From Megachile rotundata (lineage: Eukaryota > Arthropoda > Insecta > Hymenoptera > Megachilidae), in contig NW_027473619.1 of NCBI RefSeq assembly GCF_050947335.1, forward strand, positions 1-64,000: a stretch of DNA of 64,000 nt, in the 5' to 3' direction. Positions within the stretch are counted from its first letter, which is position 1, and each line of letters starts with the position of its first letter. The notes beneath the pieces were generated by a model. That model was not told where the DNA came from and ran no database searches. It was given only the letters and a program-made list of their open reading frames with translations. Below are positions 27,423 through 43,404 of this stretch, in pieces. The translations under genes and the position numbers were made by a program.

Positions 27423-28970
27423 TATTACTATTCTCATTACTCTTATTATTATCATTCTAACTCAAATTATTAGCCATATTATGCTTATATGATCCGTAGA
27501 ACGACAGTTACTATACTTATTAATCTTACTATTATCAATCTAACTCATATTATTAGCCATATTATGCTTATATGATCGATAGAACGACAATTACTATACT
27601 TATTACACTCACTGTTATCAATCTAACTCATATTATTTAACCATATTATGGTTATATGACCGATCGAACGACAATTACTATACTTATTACTCTTATTATT
27701 ATCAATCTAACTCATATTATTAGCCATATTACGCTTATATGATCGATAGGACGACAATTACTATACTCATTACTCTTTTTATTATAAATCTAACTCATAT
27801 CATGAGCCATATTATGCTTATATGATCGATAGAACGACAATTACTATGCTTATTACACTCACTATTATCAATCTAACTCATATTATTAACCATATTATGC
27901 ACATATGATCGATAGAACGACAATTACTATACTTATTACTCTTATTCTCATCAATCTAACTCATATTGTTAGCCATATAATGCTTATATGATCGATAGGA
28001 CGACAATTCCTATACTCATTACTCTTATTATTATCAATCTTACTCATATTATTAGCCATATTATGCTTATATGATCGATATAACGACAATTACAATACTT
28101 ATTACACTCACTGTTATCAATCTAACTCATATTATTAGCCATATTATGGTTATATGACCGATACAACGGCAAGTACTATACTTATTAATCTTATTATTAT
28201 CAATCTAACTCATATTATTAGCCATATTATGCTTATATGATCGATAGAACGACAATTACAATACTCATTACTCTTATTATTATCAATCTAACTCATATTA
28301 TTAGCCATATTATGCTTATATGATCGATAGAACGACAATTACTTTTCTCATTGCTCTTATTATTATCAATTTAACTCATATTATTAGCCATATTATGCTT
28401 ATATGATCGATAGTACGACAATTACTATACTCATTACTCTTATTATTATCAATCTAACTCATATTATTAGCCATATTATGCTTATACGATCGATAGGACG
28501 ACAATTACTATACTCATTACTCTTATTATTATCAATCTAACTCATATTGTTAGCCATATTATGCATATATGATCGATAGGACGACAATTACTATACTCAT
28601 TACTCTTATTATTATCAATCTAACTCATATTATTAGCCATATTATGCTTATACGATCGATAGGACGACAATTACTATACTCATTACTCTTATTATTATCA
28701 TTCTAACTCAAATTATAAGCCATATTATGCTTATATGATCCGTAGAACGACAGTTACTATACTTATTAATCTTATTATTATCAATCTAACTCATATTATT
28801 AGCCATATTATGCTTATATGATCGATAGAACGACAATTACTATACTTATTACACTCACTGTTATCAATCTAACTCATATTCTTTAACCATATTATGGTTA
28901 TATGACCGATAGAACGACAATTACTATACCTATTACTCTTATTATTATCAATCTAACTCATATTATTAGC
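27423..28970 (+). repeat. Mosaic of older array segments
   Basis: This stretch has no local period but is assembled from segments seen elsewhere. 27423-28229 follows 12563-13369, including the TATGATCCGTAG, TTATTTAACCAT and GACCGATCGAACG monomers. From about 28230 to 28860 it follows 23240-23870, skipping the GCTTTTATGATCG to CCATATTTTGG monomers that lie between in the source (about four monomers). The part near 28880 has the CTTTAACC variant otherwise seen near 14350 and 19250. Confidence 0.75.
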
Positions 28971-29620
28971 CATATTATGGTTATATGATCGATAGGACGA
29001 CAATTACTATACTCATTACTCTTATTATTATCAATGTAACTCATATTATTAGCCATATTATGCTCATATGATCGATAGAACGACAATTACTATACTTATT
29101 ACACTCACTGTTATCAATCCAACTCATATTATTAACCATATTATGCAGATATGATCGATAGAACGACAATTACTATACTTATTACTCTTATTATTATCAA
29201 TCTAACTCATATTATTAGCCATATTACGCTTATATGATCGATAGGACGACAATTACTATACTCATTACTCTTATTATTATAAATCTAACTCATATTATTA
29301 GCCATATTATGCTTATATGATCGATAGAACGACAATTACTATGCTTATTACACTCACTATTATCAATCTAACTCATATTATTAACCATATTATGCAGATA
29401 TGATCGGTAGAACGACAATTACTATGCTTATTACTCTTATTCTCATCAATCTAGCTCATATTATTAGCCATATAATGCTTATATGATCGATAGGACGACA
29501 ATTACTATACTCATTACTCTTATTATTATCAATCTTACTCATATTATTAGCCATATTATGCATATATGATCGATATAACGACAATTAAAATACTTATTAC
29601 ACTCACTGTTATCAATCTAA
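28971..29620 (+). repeat. Displaced copy of 20171-20820
   Basis: The match to 20171-20820 is at an offset of 8,800 bp and starts in a monomer with ATTATGGTTATATGATCG. It includes CAATGTAACTC, GCTCATATG and a TATAAATC monomer without the CATGAG ending. Differences include ATTAACCATATT here against ATTAAAAATATT in the 20-kb copy, and GATCGGTAG near 29403. After 29641 this copy continues with ATTATGGTTATATGACCG while the other continues with GCTTATATG. Confidence 0.8.
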
Positions 29621-30299
29621 CTCATATTATTAGCCATATTATGGTTATATGACCGATAGAACGGCAAGTACTATACTTATTACTCTTATTATTATCAATC
29701 TAACTCATATTATTAGCCATATTATGCTTTTATGATCGATAGGACGACAATTACTATACTCATTACTCTTACTATTATCAATCTAACTCATATTATTAGC
29801 CATATTGTGCTTATATGATCGATAGAACGACAAGTACTATACTTACTACTTTTACCATTATCAATCTAACTCATATTATTAGCCATAATATGCTTATATG
29901 ATCGATAGAACGACAATTACTATTCTTATTACACTCACTGTTATCAATCTAACTCATATTATTAGCCATATTTTGGTTATATGACCGATAGAACGACAAT
30001 TACTATACTTATTACACTTATTATTATCAATCTAACTCATATTATTAGCCATATTATGCTTATATGATCGATAGAACGACAATTACAATACTCATTACTC
30101 TTATTATTGTCAATCTAACTCATATTATTAGCCATATTATGCTTATATGATCGATAGTACGACAATTACTAGACTCATTACTCTTATTATTATCAACCTA
30201 ATTCATATTATTAGCCATATTATGCTTATATGATCGATAGAACAGCAATTACAATACTCATTACTCTTACTATTATCAATCTAACTCATATTATTAGCC

Positions 30300-31060
30300 A
30301 TATTATGGTTATATGACCGATAGAATGACAATTACTATGCTTATTACTCTTATTATTATCAATCTAACTCATATTATTAGCCATATTATGGTTATATGAC
30401 CGATAGAATGACAATTACTATACTCATCACTCTTATTATTATCAATCTAACTCATATTATTAGCCATATTATGCTTATATGATCGATATAACGACAATTA
30501 CTATACTTATTACACTCACTGTTATCAATCTAACTCATATTATTAGCCATATTATGGTTATATGACCGATAGAACGACAATTACTATACTTATTACTCTT
30601 ATTATTATCAATCTAACTCATATTATTAGCCATATTATGCTTATATGATCGATAGGACGACAATTACTATACTCATTACTCTTATTATTATCAATCTAAC
30701 TCATGTTATTAGCCATATTATGCTTATATGATCGATAGAACGACAATTACTATGCTTATTACACTCACTATTATCAATCTAACTCATATTATTAACCATA
30801 TTATGCAGATATGATAGATAGAACGACAATTACTATACTTTTTACTGTTATTCTTATCAATCTAACTCATATTATTAGCCATATTATGCATATATGATCG
30901 ATAGGATGACAATTACTATGCTCATTACTTTTATTATTATCAATCTAACTCATATTATTAGCCATATTATGCTTATATGATCGATATAACGACAATTACT
31001 ATACTTATTACACTCACTGTTATCAATCTATCTCATATTATTAGCCATATTATGGTTATA
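30300..31060 (+). repeat. Displaced copy of 21583-22343
   Basis: About nine monomers match 21583-22343 at an offset of 8,717 bp. They start with two ATTATGGTTATATGACCGATAG copies carrying AATGAC and continue through an A-B-C cassette with CTTTTTACTGTTATTC. Here the monomer near 30650 reads GGACGACAATT and CTCATTACTC, while the 21.9-kb copy reads GGACGTCAATT and CTCAATACTC. A second A-B-C cassette follows 498 bp later, with B signatures at 30805 and 31303. Confidence 0.78.
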
Positions 31061-32207
31061 TGACCGATAGAACGACAATTACTATACTTATTACTCTTAT
31101 TATTATCTATCTAACTCATATTATTAGCCATATTATGCTTATATGATCGATAGGACGACAATTAGTATACTCATTACTCTTATTATTATCAATCTAACTC
31201 ATATTATTAGCCATATTATGCTTATATGATCGATAGAACGACAATTACTATGCTTATTACACTCACTATTATCAATCTAACTCATATTATTAACCATATT
31301 ATGCAGATATGATAGATAGAACGACAATTACTATACTTTTTACTCTTATTCTTATCAATCTAACTCATATTATTAGCCATATTATGCATATATGATCGAT
31401 AGGATGACAATTACTATACTCATTACTCTTATTATTATCAATCTAACTCATATTATTAGCCATATTATGCTTATATGATCGATATAACGACAATTACTAT
31501 ACTTATTACATTCACTGTTATCAATCTAACTCGTATTATTAGCCATATTATGGTTATGTGACCGATAGAACGACAATTACTATACTTATTACTCTCATTA
31601 TTATCAATCTAACTCATATTATTAGCCATATTATGCTTATATGATCGATAGAACGACAATTACTATACTTATTACTCTTATTATTATCATTCTAACTCAT
31701 ATTATTAGCCATATTATGCTTATATGATCGATAGGTCGACAATTACTATACTCATTACTCTTATTATTATCAATCTAACTCATGTTATTAGCCATATTAA
31801 GCTTATATGATCGATAGAACGACAATTACTATACTTATTACTCTCATTATTATCAATCGAACTCATATTATTAGCCATATTATGGTTATATGACCGATAG
31901 AATGACAATTACTATGTTTATTACTCTTATTATTATCAATCTAACTCATATTATTAGCCATATTATGCTTATATGATCGATAGGACGACAATTACTGTAC
32001 TCATTACTCATATTATTATCAATCTAACTCATATTATTAGACATATTATGCATATATGATCGATATAACGACAATTACTAAACTTATTACACTCACTGTT
32101 ATCAATCTAACTCATATTATTAGCCATATTATGTTTATATGACCGATAGAACGACAATTACTATACTTATTACACTTATTATTATCAATCTAACTCATTT
32201 TATTATC

Positions 32208-33496
32208 CATATTATGCTTATATGATCGATAGGACGACAACTACTATACTCATTACTCTTATTATTATCAATCTAATTCATATGATTAGCCATATTATGC
32301 ATATATGATCGATAGGACGACAATTACTATACTCATTGCTCTTATTATTATCAATTTAACTCATATTATTAGCCATATTATGCTTATATGATCGATAGTA
32401 CTACAATTTCTATACTCATTACTCTTATTATTATCAATCTAACTCATATTATTAGCCATATTATGCTTATACGATCGATAGGACGACAATTACTATACTC
32501 ATTACTCTTATTATTATCAATCTAACTCATATTGTTAGCCATATTATGCATATATGATCGATAGGACGACAATTACTATACTCATTACTCTTATTATTAT
32601 CATTCTAACTCAAATTATTAGCCATATTATGCTTATATGATCCGTAGAACGACAGTTACTATACTTATTAATCTTACTATTATCAATCTAACTCATATTA
32701 TTAGCCATATTATGCTTATATGATCGATAGAACGACAATTACTATACTTATTACACTCACTGTTATCAATCTAACTCATATTATTTAACCATATTATGGT
32801 TATATGACCGATCGAACGACAATTACTATACTTATTACTCTTATTATTATCAATCTAACTCATATTATTAGCCATATTACGCTTATATGATCGATAGGAC
32901 GACAATTACTATACTCATTACTCTTTTTATTATAAATCTAACTCATATCATGAGCCATATAATGTTTATATGATCGATAGAACGACAATTACTATGCTTA
33001 TTACACTCACTATTATCAATCTAACTCATATTATTAACCATATTATGCACATATGATCGATAGAACGACAATTACTATACTTATTACTCTTATTCTCATC
33101 AATCTAACTCATATTATTAGCCATATAATGCTTATATGATCGATAGGACGACAATTCCTATACTCATTACTCTTATTATTATCAATCTTACTCATATTAT
33201 TAGCCATATTATGCTTATATGATCGATATAACGACAATTACAATACTTATTACACTCACTGTTATCAATCTAACTCATATTATTAGCCATATTATGGTTA
33301 TATGACCGATAGAACGGCAAGTACTATACTTATTAATCTTATTATTATCAATCTAACTCATATTATTAGCCATATTATGCTTTTATGATCGATAGGACGA
33401 CAATTACTATACTCAATCCTCTTACTATTATCAATCTAACTCATATTATTAGCCATATTGTGCTTATATGATCGATAGAACGACAAGTACTATACT
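32208..33496 (+). repeat. Displaced duplication, copy 1 (offset 4484)
   Basis: This block of about 15 monomers matches 36692-37980. It includes CTCATATGATTAG, GATAGTACTACAATTTC, TATGATCCGTAG, GACCGATCGAACG and the ATTACGCTT marker (32879 against 37363). Differences seen include CAACTACTATAC against CAATTGCTATAC, AATGTTTAT against AATGCTTAT, and TTACTATTATC against TTACTGTTATC. After 33496 this copy has CTCATTACTC where the partner has TTACTACTTTTAC. Confidence 0.82.
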
Positions 33497-34026
33497 CATT
33501 ACTCTTATTATTATCAATCTAACTCATATTATTAGCCATATTATGCTCATATGATCGATAGAACGACAATTACTATACTTATTACACTCACTGTTATCAA
33601 TCCAACTCATATTATTAACCATATTATGCAGATATGATCGATAACACGACAATTACTATACTTATTACTCTTATTATTATCAATCTAACTCAAATTATTA
33701 GCCATATTATGCTTATATGATCGATATAACGACAATTACTATCCTCATTTCTCTTATTATTATCACTCTAACTCATATTATTAGCCATATTATGCTTATA
33801 TGATCGATAGAACGACAATTACTACACTTATTACTGTCTTTATTATCAATCTAACTCACATTATTAGCCATATTATGCTTATATGATCGATAGTACGACA
33901 ATTACTAGACTCATTACTCTTATTATTATCAACCTAATTCATATTATTAGCCATATTATGCTTATATGATCGCTAGAACAGCAATTACAATACTCATTAC
34001 TCTTATTATTATCAATCTAACTCATA
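33497..34026 (+). repeat. Displaced copy of 38728-39257
   Basis: Six monomers match 38728-39257 at an offset of 5,231 bp. They include GCTCATATG, GATAACACGAC, ATCCTCATTTCTC with TTATCACTCTAAC, CTACACTTATTACTGTC, GATAGTACGAC and the rare GATCGCTAGAACAGC. A close relative lies at about 60950-61400. The run breaks at CTCATACTATTAG here against CTCATGTTATTAG there. Confidence 0.8.
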
Positions 34027-34063
34027 CTATTAGCCATATTATGCTTATATGATCGATAGGACG

Positions 34064-36717
34064 ACAATTACTATACTCATTACTCTTATTATTATCAATC
34101 TAACTCATATTATTAGCCATATTATGCTTATATGATCGATAGAACGACAATTACTATTCTTATTACACTCACTGTTATCAATCTAACTCATATTATTAGC
34201 CATATTTTGGTTATATGACCGATAGAAGGACAATTACTATACTTATTACTCTTATTATTATCAATCTAACTCATATTATTAGCCATATTATGCTTATATG
34301 ATCGATAGAACGACAATTACAATACTCATTACTCTTATTATTATCAATCTAACTCAAATTATAAGCCATATTATGCTTATATGATCGATAGAACGACAAT
34401 TACTATACATATTAGTCTCTTTATTATCAATCTAACTCATATTATTAGCCATATTATGCTTATATGATCGATAGTACGACAATTACTAGACTCATTACTC
34501 TTATTATTATCAACCTAATTCATATTATTAGCCATATTATGCTTATATGAACGATAGAACAGCAATTACAATACTCATTACTCTTATTATTATCAATGTA
34601 ACTCATATTATTAGCCATATTATGCACATATGATCGATAGAACGACAATTACTATACTTATTACACTCACTGTTATCAATCTAACTCATATTATAAACCA
34701 TATTATGCAGATATGATAGATAGAACGACAATTACTATACTTTTCACTCTTATTCTTATCAATCTAACTCATATTATTAGCCATATTATGCATATATGAT
34801 CGATAGGACGACAATTACTATACTCATTACTCTTATTATTATCAATCTAACTCATATTATTAGCCATATTATGCTTATACGATCGATAGGACGACAATTA
34901 CTATACTCATTACTCTTATTATTATCATTCTAACTCAAATTATTGGCCATATTATGCTTATATGATCGATAGAACGACAATTACTATACTTATTACACTC
35001 ACTGTTATCAATCTAACTCATATTATTTAACCATATTATGGTTATATGACCGATCGAACGACAATTACTATACTTATTACTCTTATTATTATCAATCTAA
35101 CTCATATTATTAGCAATATTACGCTTATATGATCGATAGGACGACAATTACTATACTCATTACTCTTATTATTATAAATCTAACTCATATCATGAGCCAT
35201 ATTATGCTTATATGATCGATAGAACGACAATTACTATGCTTATTACACTCACTATTATCAATCTAACTCATATTATTAACCATATTATGCACATATGATC
35301 GATAGAACGACAATTACTATACTTATTACTCTTATTCTCATCAATCTAACTCATATTATTAGCCATATAATGCTTATATGATCGATAGAACGACAATTAC
35401 TATACTTATTACACTCACTGTTATCAATCTAACTCATATTATTAACCATATTATGCAGATATGATAGATAGAACGACAATTACTATACTTTTTACTCTTA
35501 TTCTTATCAATCTAACTCATATTATTAGCCATATTATGCATATATGATCGATAGGATGACAATTACTATACTCATTACTTTTATTATTATCAATCTAACT
35601 CATATTATTAGCCATATTATGCTTATATGATCGATATAACGACAATTACTATACTTATTACACTCACTGTTATCAATCTAACTCATATTATTAGCCATAT
35701 TATGGTTATATGACCGATAGAACGACAATTACTATACTTATTACTCTTATTATTATCAATCTAACTCATACTATTAGCCATATTATGCTTATATGATCGA
35801 TAGGACGACAATTACTATACTCATAACTCTTATTATTATCAATCTAACTCATATTATTAGCCATATTATGCGTATATGATCGATAGAACGACAATTACTA
35901 TACTTATTACACTCACTGTTATCAATCCAACTCATATTATTAACCATATTATGCAGATATGATCGATAACACGACAATTACTATACTTATTACTCTTATT
36001 ATTATCAATCTAACTCAAATTATTAGCCATATTATGCTTATATGATCGATATAACGACAATTACTATCCTCATTTCTCTTATTATTATCACTCTAACTCA
36101 TATTATTAGCCATATTATGCTTATATGATCGATAGAACGACAATTACTACACTTATTACTGTCTTTATTATCAATCTAACTCATATTATTAGCCATATTA
36201 TGCATATATGATCGATAGTACGACAATTACTAGACTCATTACTCTTATTATTATCAACCTAATTCATATTATTAGCCATATTATGCTTATATGATCGATA
36301 GAACAGCAATTACAATTCTCATTACTCTTATTGTTATCAATCTAACTCATATTATTAGCCATATTATGCTTATATGATCGATAGGACGACAATTACTATA
36401 CTCATTACTCTTATTATTATCAATCTAATTCATATTATTAGCCATATTATGCTCATATGATCGATAGAACGACAATTACTATACTTATTACACTCACTGT
36501 TATCAATCCAACTCATATTATTAACCATATTATGCAGATATGATCGATAGAACGACAATTACTATACTCATTACTCTTATTATTATCAATCTAACTCATA
36601 TTATTAACCATATTATGCAGATATGATCGATAGAACGACAATTACTATACTCATTACTCTTATTATTATCAATCTAACTCATATTATTAGCCATATTATG
36701 CTTATATGATCGATAGG
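34064..36717 (+). repeat. Displaced duplication, copy 1 (offset 5895)
   Basis: This 2.65-kb block matches 39959-42612 at an offset of 5,895 bp (71 monomers plus two extra bases). Shared rare variants include TATGAACGATAGAACAGC, ACATATTAGTC, TTATTGGCCAT, TTAGCAATATTACG and CTCATAACTC. Differences seen include AATCTAACTC against AATCTTACTC near 35426/41321 and TACAATTCTC against TACAATACTC near 36312. It ends where this copy has GATAGGACG and the partner has GATATAACG. Confidence 0.87.
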
Positions 36718-37980
36718 ACGACAATTGCTATACTCATTACTCTTATTATTATCAATCTAACTCATATGATTAGCCATATTATGCATATATGATCGATAGG
36801 ACGACAATTACTATACTCATTGCTCTTATTATTATCAATTTAACTCATATTATTAGCCATATTATGCTTATATGATCGATAGTACTACAATTTCTATACT
36901 CATTACTCTTATTATTATCAATCTAACTCATATTATTAGCCATATTATGCTTATACGATCGATAGGACGACAATTACTATACTCATTACTCTTATTATTA
37001 TCAATCTAACTCATATTGTTAGCCATATTATGCATATATGATCGATAGGACGACAATTACTATACTCATTACTCTTATTATTATCATTCTAACTCAAATT
37101 ATTAGCCATATTATGCTTATATGATCCGTAGAACGACAGTTACTATACTTATTAATCTTACTGTTATCAATCTAACTCATATTATTAGCCATATTATGCT
37201 TATATGATCGATAGAACGACAATTACTATACTTATTACACTCACTGTTATCAATCTAACTCATATTATTTAACCATATTATGGTTATATGACCGATCGAA
37301 CGACAATTACTATACTTATTACTCTTATTATTATCAATCTAACTCATATTATTAGCCATATTACGCTTATATGATCGATAGGACGACAATTACTATACTC
37401 ATTACTCTTTTTATTATAAATCTAACTCATATCATGAGCCATATAATGCTTATATGATCGATAGAACGACAATTACTATGCTTATTACACTCACTATTAT
37501 CAATCTAACTCATATGATTAGCCATATTATGCACATATGATCGATAGAACGACAATTACTATACTTATTACTCTTATTCTCATCAATCTAACTCATATTA
37601 TTAGCCATATAATGCTTATATGATCGATAGGACGACAATTCCTATACTCATTACTCTTATTATTATCAATCTTACTCATATTATTAGCCATATTATGCTT
37701 ATATGATCGATATAACGACAATTACAATACTTATTACACTCACTGTTATCAATCTAACTCATATTATTAGCCATATTATGGTTATATGACCGATAGAACG
37801 GCAAGTACTATACTTATTAATCTTATTATTATCAATCTAACTCATATTATTAGCCATATTATGCTTTTATGATCGATAGGACGACAATTACTATACTCAA
37901 TCCTCTTACTATTATCAATCTAACTCATATTATTAGCCATATTGTGCTTATATGATCGATAGAACGACAAGTACTATACT
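36692..37980 (+). repeat. Displaced duplication, copy 2 (offset 4484)
   Basis: This is the partner of 32208-33496. The rare GATAGTACTAC variant, a change in the otherwise stable CGAC box, is in both copies and was seen nowhere else, so it marks them as products of one duplication. One monomer near 37510 reads CATATGATTAGCCAT where copy 1 has TTATTAACCAT. Confidence 0.82.
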
Positions 37981-38687
37981 TACTACTTTTACTATTATCA
38001 ATCTAACGCATATTATTAGCCATATTATGCTTATATGATCGATAGAACGACAATTACTATTCTTATTACACTCACTGTTATCAATCTAACTCATATTATT
38101 AGCCATATTTTGGTTATATGACCGATAGAAGGACAATTACTATACTTATTACTCTTATTATTATCAATCTAACTCATATTATTAGCCATATTATGCTTAT
38201 ATGATCGATAGAACGACAATTACAATACTCATTACTCTTATTATTATCAATCTAACTCATATTATTAGCCATATTTTGATTATATGACCGATAGAACGAC
38301 AATTACTATACTTATTACACTTATTATTATCAATCTAACTCATATTATTAGCCATATTATGCTTATATGATCGATAGAACGACAATTACAATACTCATTA
38401 CTCTTATTATTATCAATCTAACTCATATTATTAGCCATATTATGCTTATATGATCGATAGAACGACAATTACTATACTTATTACTCTCTTTATTATCAAT
38501 CTAACTCATATTATTAGCCATATTATGCTTATATGATCGATAGTACGACAATTACTAGACTCATTACTCTTATTATTATCAACCTAATTCATATTATTAG
38601 CCATATTATGCTTATATGATCGATAGAACAGCAATTACAATACGCATTACTCTTATTATTATCAATCTAACTCATATTATTAGCCAT

Positions 38688-38770
38688 ATTATGCTTATAT
38701 GATCGATAGGACGACAATTACTATACTCATTACTCTTATTATTATCAATCTAACTCATATTATTAGCCAT
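38688..38770 (+). repeat. Reference monomer, GATAGGACGAC type
   Basis: This is the second very common monomer type, 83 bp. It differs from the GATAGAACGAC type by GG at positions 22-23 and by CTCATTACTC instead of CTTATTACTC near 39-48. The two differences travel together in most copies, so they define a lineage rather than independent mutations. A further subtype carries TACGATCGAT at positions 11-20, which creates a PvuI site. Confidence 0.88.
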
Positions 38771-39958
38771 ATTATGCTCATATGATCGATAGAACGACAA
38801 TTACTATACTTATTACACTCACTGTTATCAATCCAACTCATATTATTAACCATATTATGCAGATATGATCGATAACACGACAATTACTATACTTATTACT
38901 CTTATTATTATCAATCTAACTCAAATTATTAGCCATATTATGCTTATATGATCGATATAACGACAATTACTATCCTCATTTCTCTTATTATTATCACTCT
39001 AACTCATATTATTAGCCATATTATGCTTATATGATCGATAGAACGACAATTACTACACTTATTACTGTCTTTATTATCAATCTAACTCACATTATTAGCC
39101 ATATTATGCTTATATGATCGATAGTACGACAATTACTAGACTCATTACTCTTATTATTATCAACCTAATTCATATTATTAGCCATATTATGCTTATATGA
39201 TCGCTAGAACAGCAATTACAATACTCATTACTCTTATTATTATCAATCTAACTCATGTTATTAGCCATATTATGCTTATATGATCGATAGAACGACAATT
39301 ACTATGCTTATTACACTCACTATTATCAATCTAACTCATATTATTAACCATATTATGCAGATATGATAGATAGAACGACAATTACTATACTTTTTACTCT
39401 TATTCTTATCAATCTAACTCATATTATTAGCCATATTATGCATACATGATCGATAGGATGACAATTACTATACTCATTACTTTTATTATTATCAATCTAA
39501 CTCATATTATTAGCCATATTATGCTTATATGATCGATATAACGACAATTACTATACTTATTACACTCACTGTTATCAATCTAACTCATATTATTAGCCAT
39601 ATTATGGTTATATGACCGATAGAACGACAATTACTATACTTATTACTCTTATTATTATCAATCTAACTCATACTATTAGCCATATTATGCTTATATGATC
39701 GATAGGACGACAATTACTATACTCATTACTCTTATTATTATCAATCTAACTCATATTATTAGCCATATTATGCGTATATGATCGATAGAACGACAATTAC
39801 TATGCTTATTACACTCACTATTATCAATCTAACTCATATTATAAACCATATTATGCAGATATGATAGATAGAACGACAATTACTATTCTTTTCACTCTTA
39901 TTCTTATCAATCTAACTCATATTATTAGCCATATTATGCATATATGATCGATAGGATG

Positions 39959-42612
39959 ACAATTACTATACTCATTACTCTTATTATTATCAATCTAACT
40001 CATATTATTAGCCATATTATGCTTATATGATCGATAGAACGACAATTACTATTCTTATTACACTCACTGTTATCAATCTAACTCATATTATTAGCCATAT
40101 TTTGGTTATATGACCGATAGAAGGACAATTACTATACTTATTACTCTTATTATTATCAATCTAACTCATATTATTAGCCATATTATGCTTATATGATCGA
40201 TAGAACGACAATTACAATACTCATTACTCTTATTATTATCAATCTAACTCAAATTATAAGCCATATTATGCTTATATGATCGATAGAACGACAATTACTA
40301 TACATATTAGTCTCTTTATTATCAATCTAACTCATATTATTAGCCATATTATGCTTATATGATCGATAGTACGACAATTACTAGACTCATTACTCTTATT
40401 ATTATCAACCTAATTCATATTATTAGCCATATTATGCTTATATGAACGATAGAACAGCAATTACAATACTCATTACTCTTATTATTATCAATGTAACTCA
40501 TATTATTAGCCATATTATGCACATATGATCGATAGAACGACAATTACTATACTTATTACACTCACTGTTATCAATCTAACTCATATTATAAACCATATTA
40601 TGCAGATATGATAGATAGAACGACAATTACTATACTTTTCACTCTTATTCTTATCAATCTAACTCATATTATTAGCCATATTATGCATATATGATCGATA
40701 GGACGACAATTACTATACTCATTACTCTTATTATTATCAATCTAACTCATATTATTAGCCATATTATGCTTATACGATCGATAGGACGACAATTACTATA
40801 CTCATTACTCTTATTATTATCATTCTAACTCAAATTATTGGCCATATTATGCTTATATGATCGATAGAACGACAATTACTATACTTATTACACTCACTGT
40901 TATCAATCTAACTCATATTATTTAACCATATTATGGTTATATGACCGATCGAACGACAATTACTATACTTATTACTCTTATTATTATCAATCTAACTCAT
41001 ATTATTAGCAATATTACGCTTATATGATCGATAGGACGACAATTACTATACTCATTACTCTTATTATTATAAATCTAACTCATATCATGAGCCATATTAT
41101 GCTTATATGATCGATAGAACGACAATTACTATGCTTATTACACTCACTATTATCAATCTAACTCATATTATTAACCATATTATGCACATATGATCGATAG
41201 AACGACAATTACTATACTTATTACTCTTATTCTCATCAATCTAACTCATATTATTAGCCATATAATGCTTATATGATCGATAGAACGACAATTACTATAC
41301 TTATTACACTCACTGTTATCAATCTTACTCATATTATTAACCATATTATGCAGATATGATAGATAGAACGACAATTACTATACTTTTTACTCTTATTCTT
41401 ATCAATCTAACTCATATTATTAGCCATATTATGCATATATGATCGATAGGATGACAATTACTATACTCATTACTTTTATTATTATCAATCTAACTCATAT
41501 TATTAGCCATATTATGCTTATATGATCGATATAACGACAATTACTATACTTATTACACTCACTGTTATCAATCTAACTCATATTATTAGCCATATTATGG
41601 TTATATGACCGATAGAACGACAATTACTATACTTATTACTCTTATTATTATCAATCTAACTCATACTATTAGCCATATTATGCTTATATGATCGATAGGA
41701 CGACAATTACTATACTCATAACTCTTATTATTATCAATCTAACTCATATTATTAGCCATATTATGCGTATATGATCGATAGAACGACAATTACTATACTT
41801 ATTACACTCACTGTTATCAATCCAACTCATATTATTAACCATATTATGCAGATATGATCGATAACACGACAATTACTATACTTATTACTCTTATTATTAT
41901 CAATCTAACTCAAATTATTAGCCATATTATGCTTATATGATCGATATAACGACAATTACTATCCTCATTTCTCTTATTATTATCACTCTAACTCATATTA
42001 TTAGCCATATTATGCTTATATGATCGATAGAACGACAATTACTACACTTATTACTGTCTTTATTATCAATCTAACTCATATTATTAGCCATATTATGCAT
42101 ATATGATCGATAGTACGACAATTACTAGACTCATTACTCTTATTATTATCAACCTAATTCATATTATTAGCCATATTATGCTTATATGATCGATAGAACA
42201 GCAATTACAATACTCATTACTCTTATTGTTATCAATCTAACTCACATTATTAGCCATATTATGCTTATATGATCGATAGGACGACAATTACTATACTCAT
42301 TACTCTTATTATTATCAATCTAATTCATATTATTAGCCATATTATGCTCATATGATCGATAGAACGACAATTACTATACTTATTACACTCACTGTTATCA
42401 ATCCAACTCATATTATTAACCATATTATGCAGATATGATCGATAGAACGACAATTACTATACTCATTACTCTTATTATTATCAATCTAACTCATATTATT
42501 AACCATATTATGCAGATATGATCGATAGAACGACAATTACTATACTCATTACTCTTATTATTATCAATCTAACTCATATTATTAGCCATATTATGCTTAT
42601 ATGATCGATATA
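39959..42612 (+). repeat. Displaced duplication, copy 2 (offset 5895)
   Basis: This is the partner of 34064-36717. Together with the 4,484-bp and 5,231-bp offset blocks it shows that most of 32-38 kb was re-copied into 36.7-42.6 kb in pieces with different displacements. Either several events occurred or a single large duplication was later edited by local gains and losses of monomers. Confidence 0.87.
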
Positions 42613-43404
42613 ACGACAATTACTATACTTATCACAATCACTGTTATCAATCTAACTCATATTATTAGCCATATTATGGTTATGTGACCGATAGAACGAC
42701 AATTACTATACTTATTACTCTTATTATTATCATTCTAACTCATATTATTAGCCATATTATGCTTATTTGATCGATAGAACGACAATTACTATACTTATTA
42801 CTCTTATTATTATCATTCTAACTCATATTATTAGCCATATTATGCTTATATGATCGATAGAACGACAATTACTATACTCATTACTCTTATTATTATCAAT
42901 CTAACTCATATTATTAGCCATATTATGCATATATGATCGATAGGACGACAATTACTATACTCATTGCTCTTATTATTATCAATTTAACTCATATTATTAG
43001 CCATATTATGCTTATATGATCGATAGTACGACAATTACTATACTCATTACTCTTATTATTATCAATCTAACTCATATTATTAGCCATATTATGCTTATAC
43101 GATCGATAGGACGACAATTACTGTACTCATTACTCTTATTATTATCAATCTAACTCATATTGTTAGCCATATTATGCATATATGATCGATAGGACGACAA
43201 TTACTATACTCATTACTCTTATTATTATCAATCTAACTCATATTATTAGCCATATTATGCTTATACGATCGATAGGACGACAATTACTATACTCATTACT
43301 CTTATTATTATCATTCTAACTCAAATTATTAGCCATATTATGCTTATATGATCGATAGAACGACAATTACTATACTTATTACACTCACTGTTATCAATCT
43401 AACT

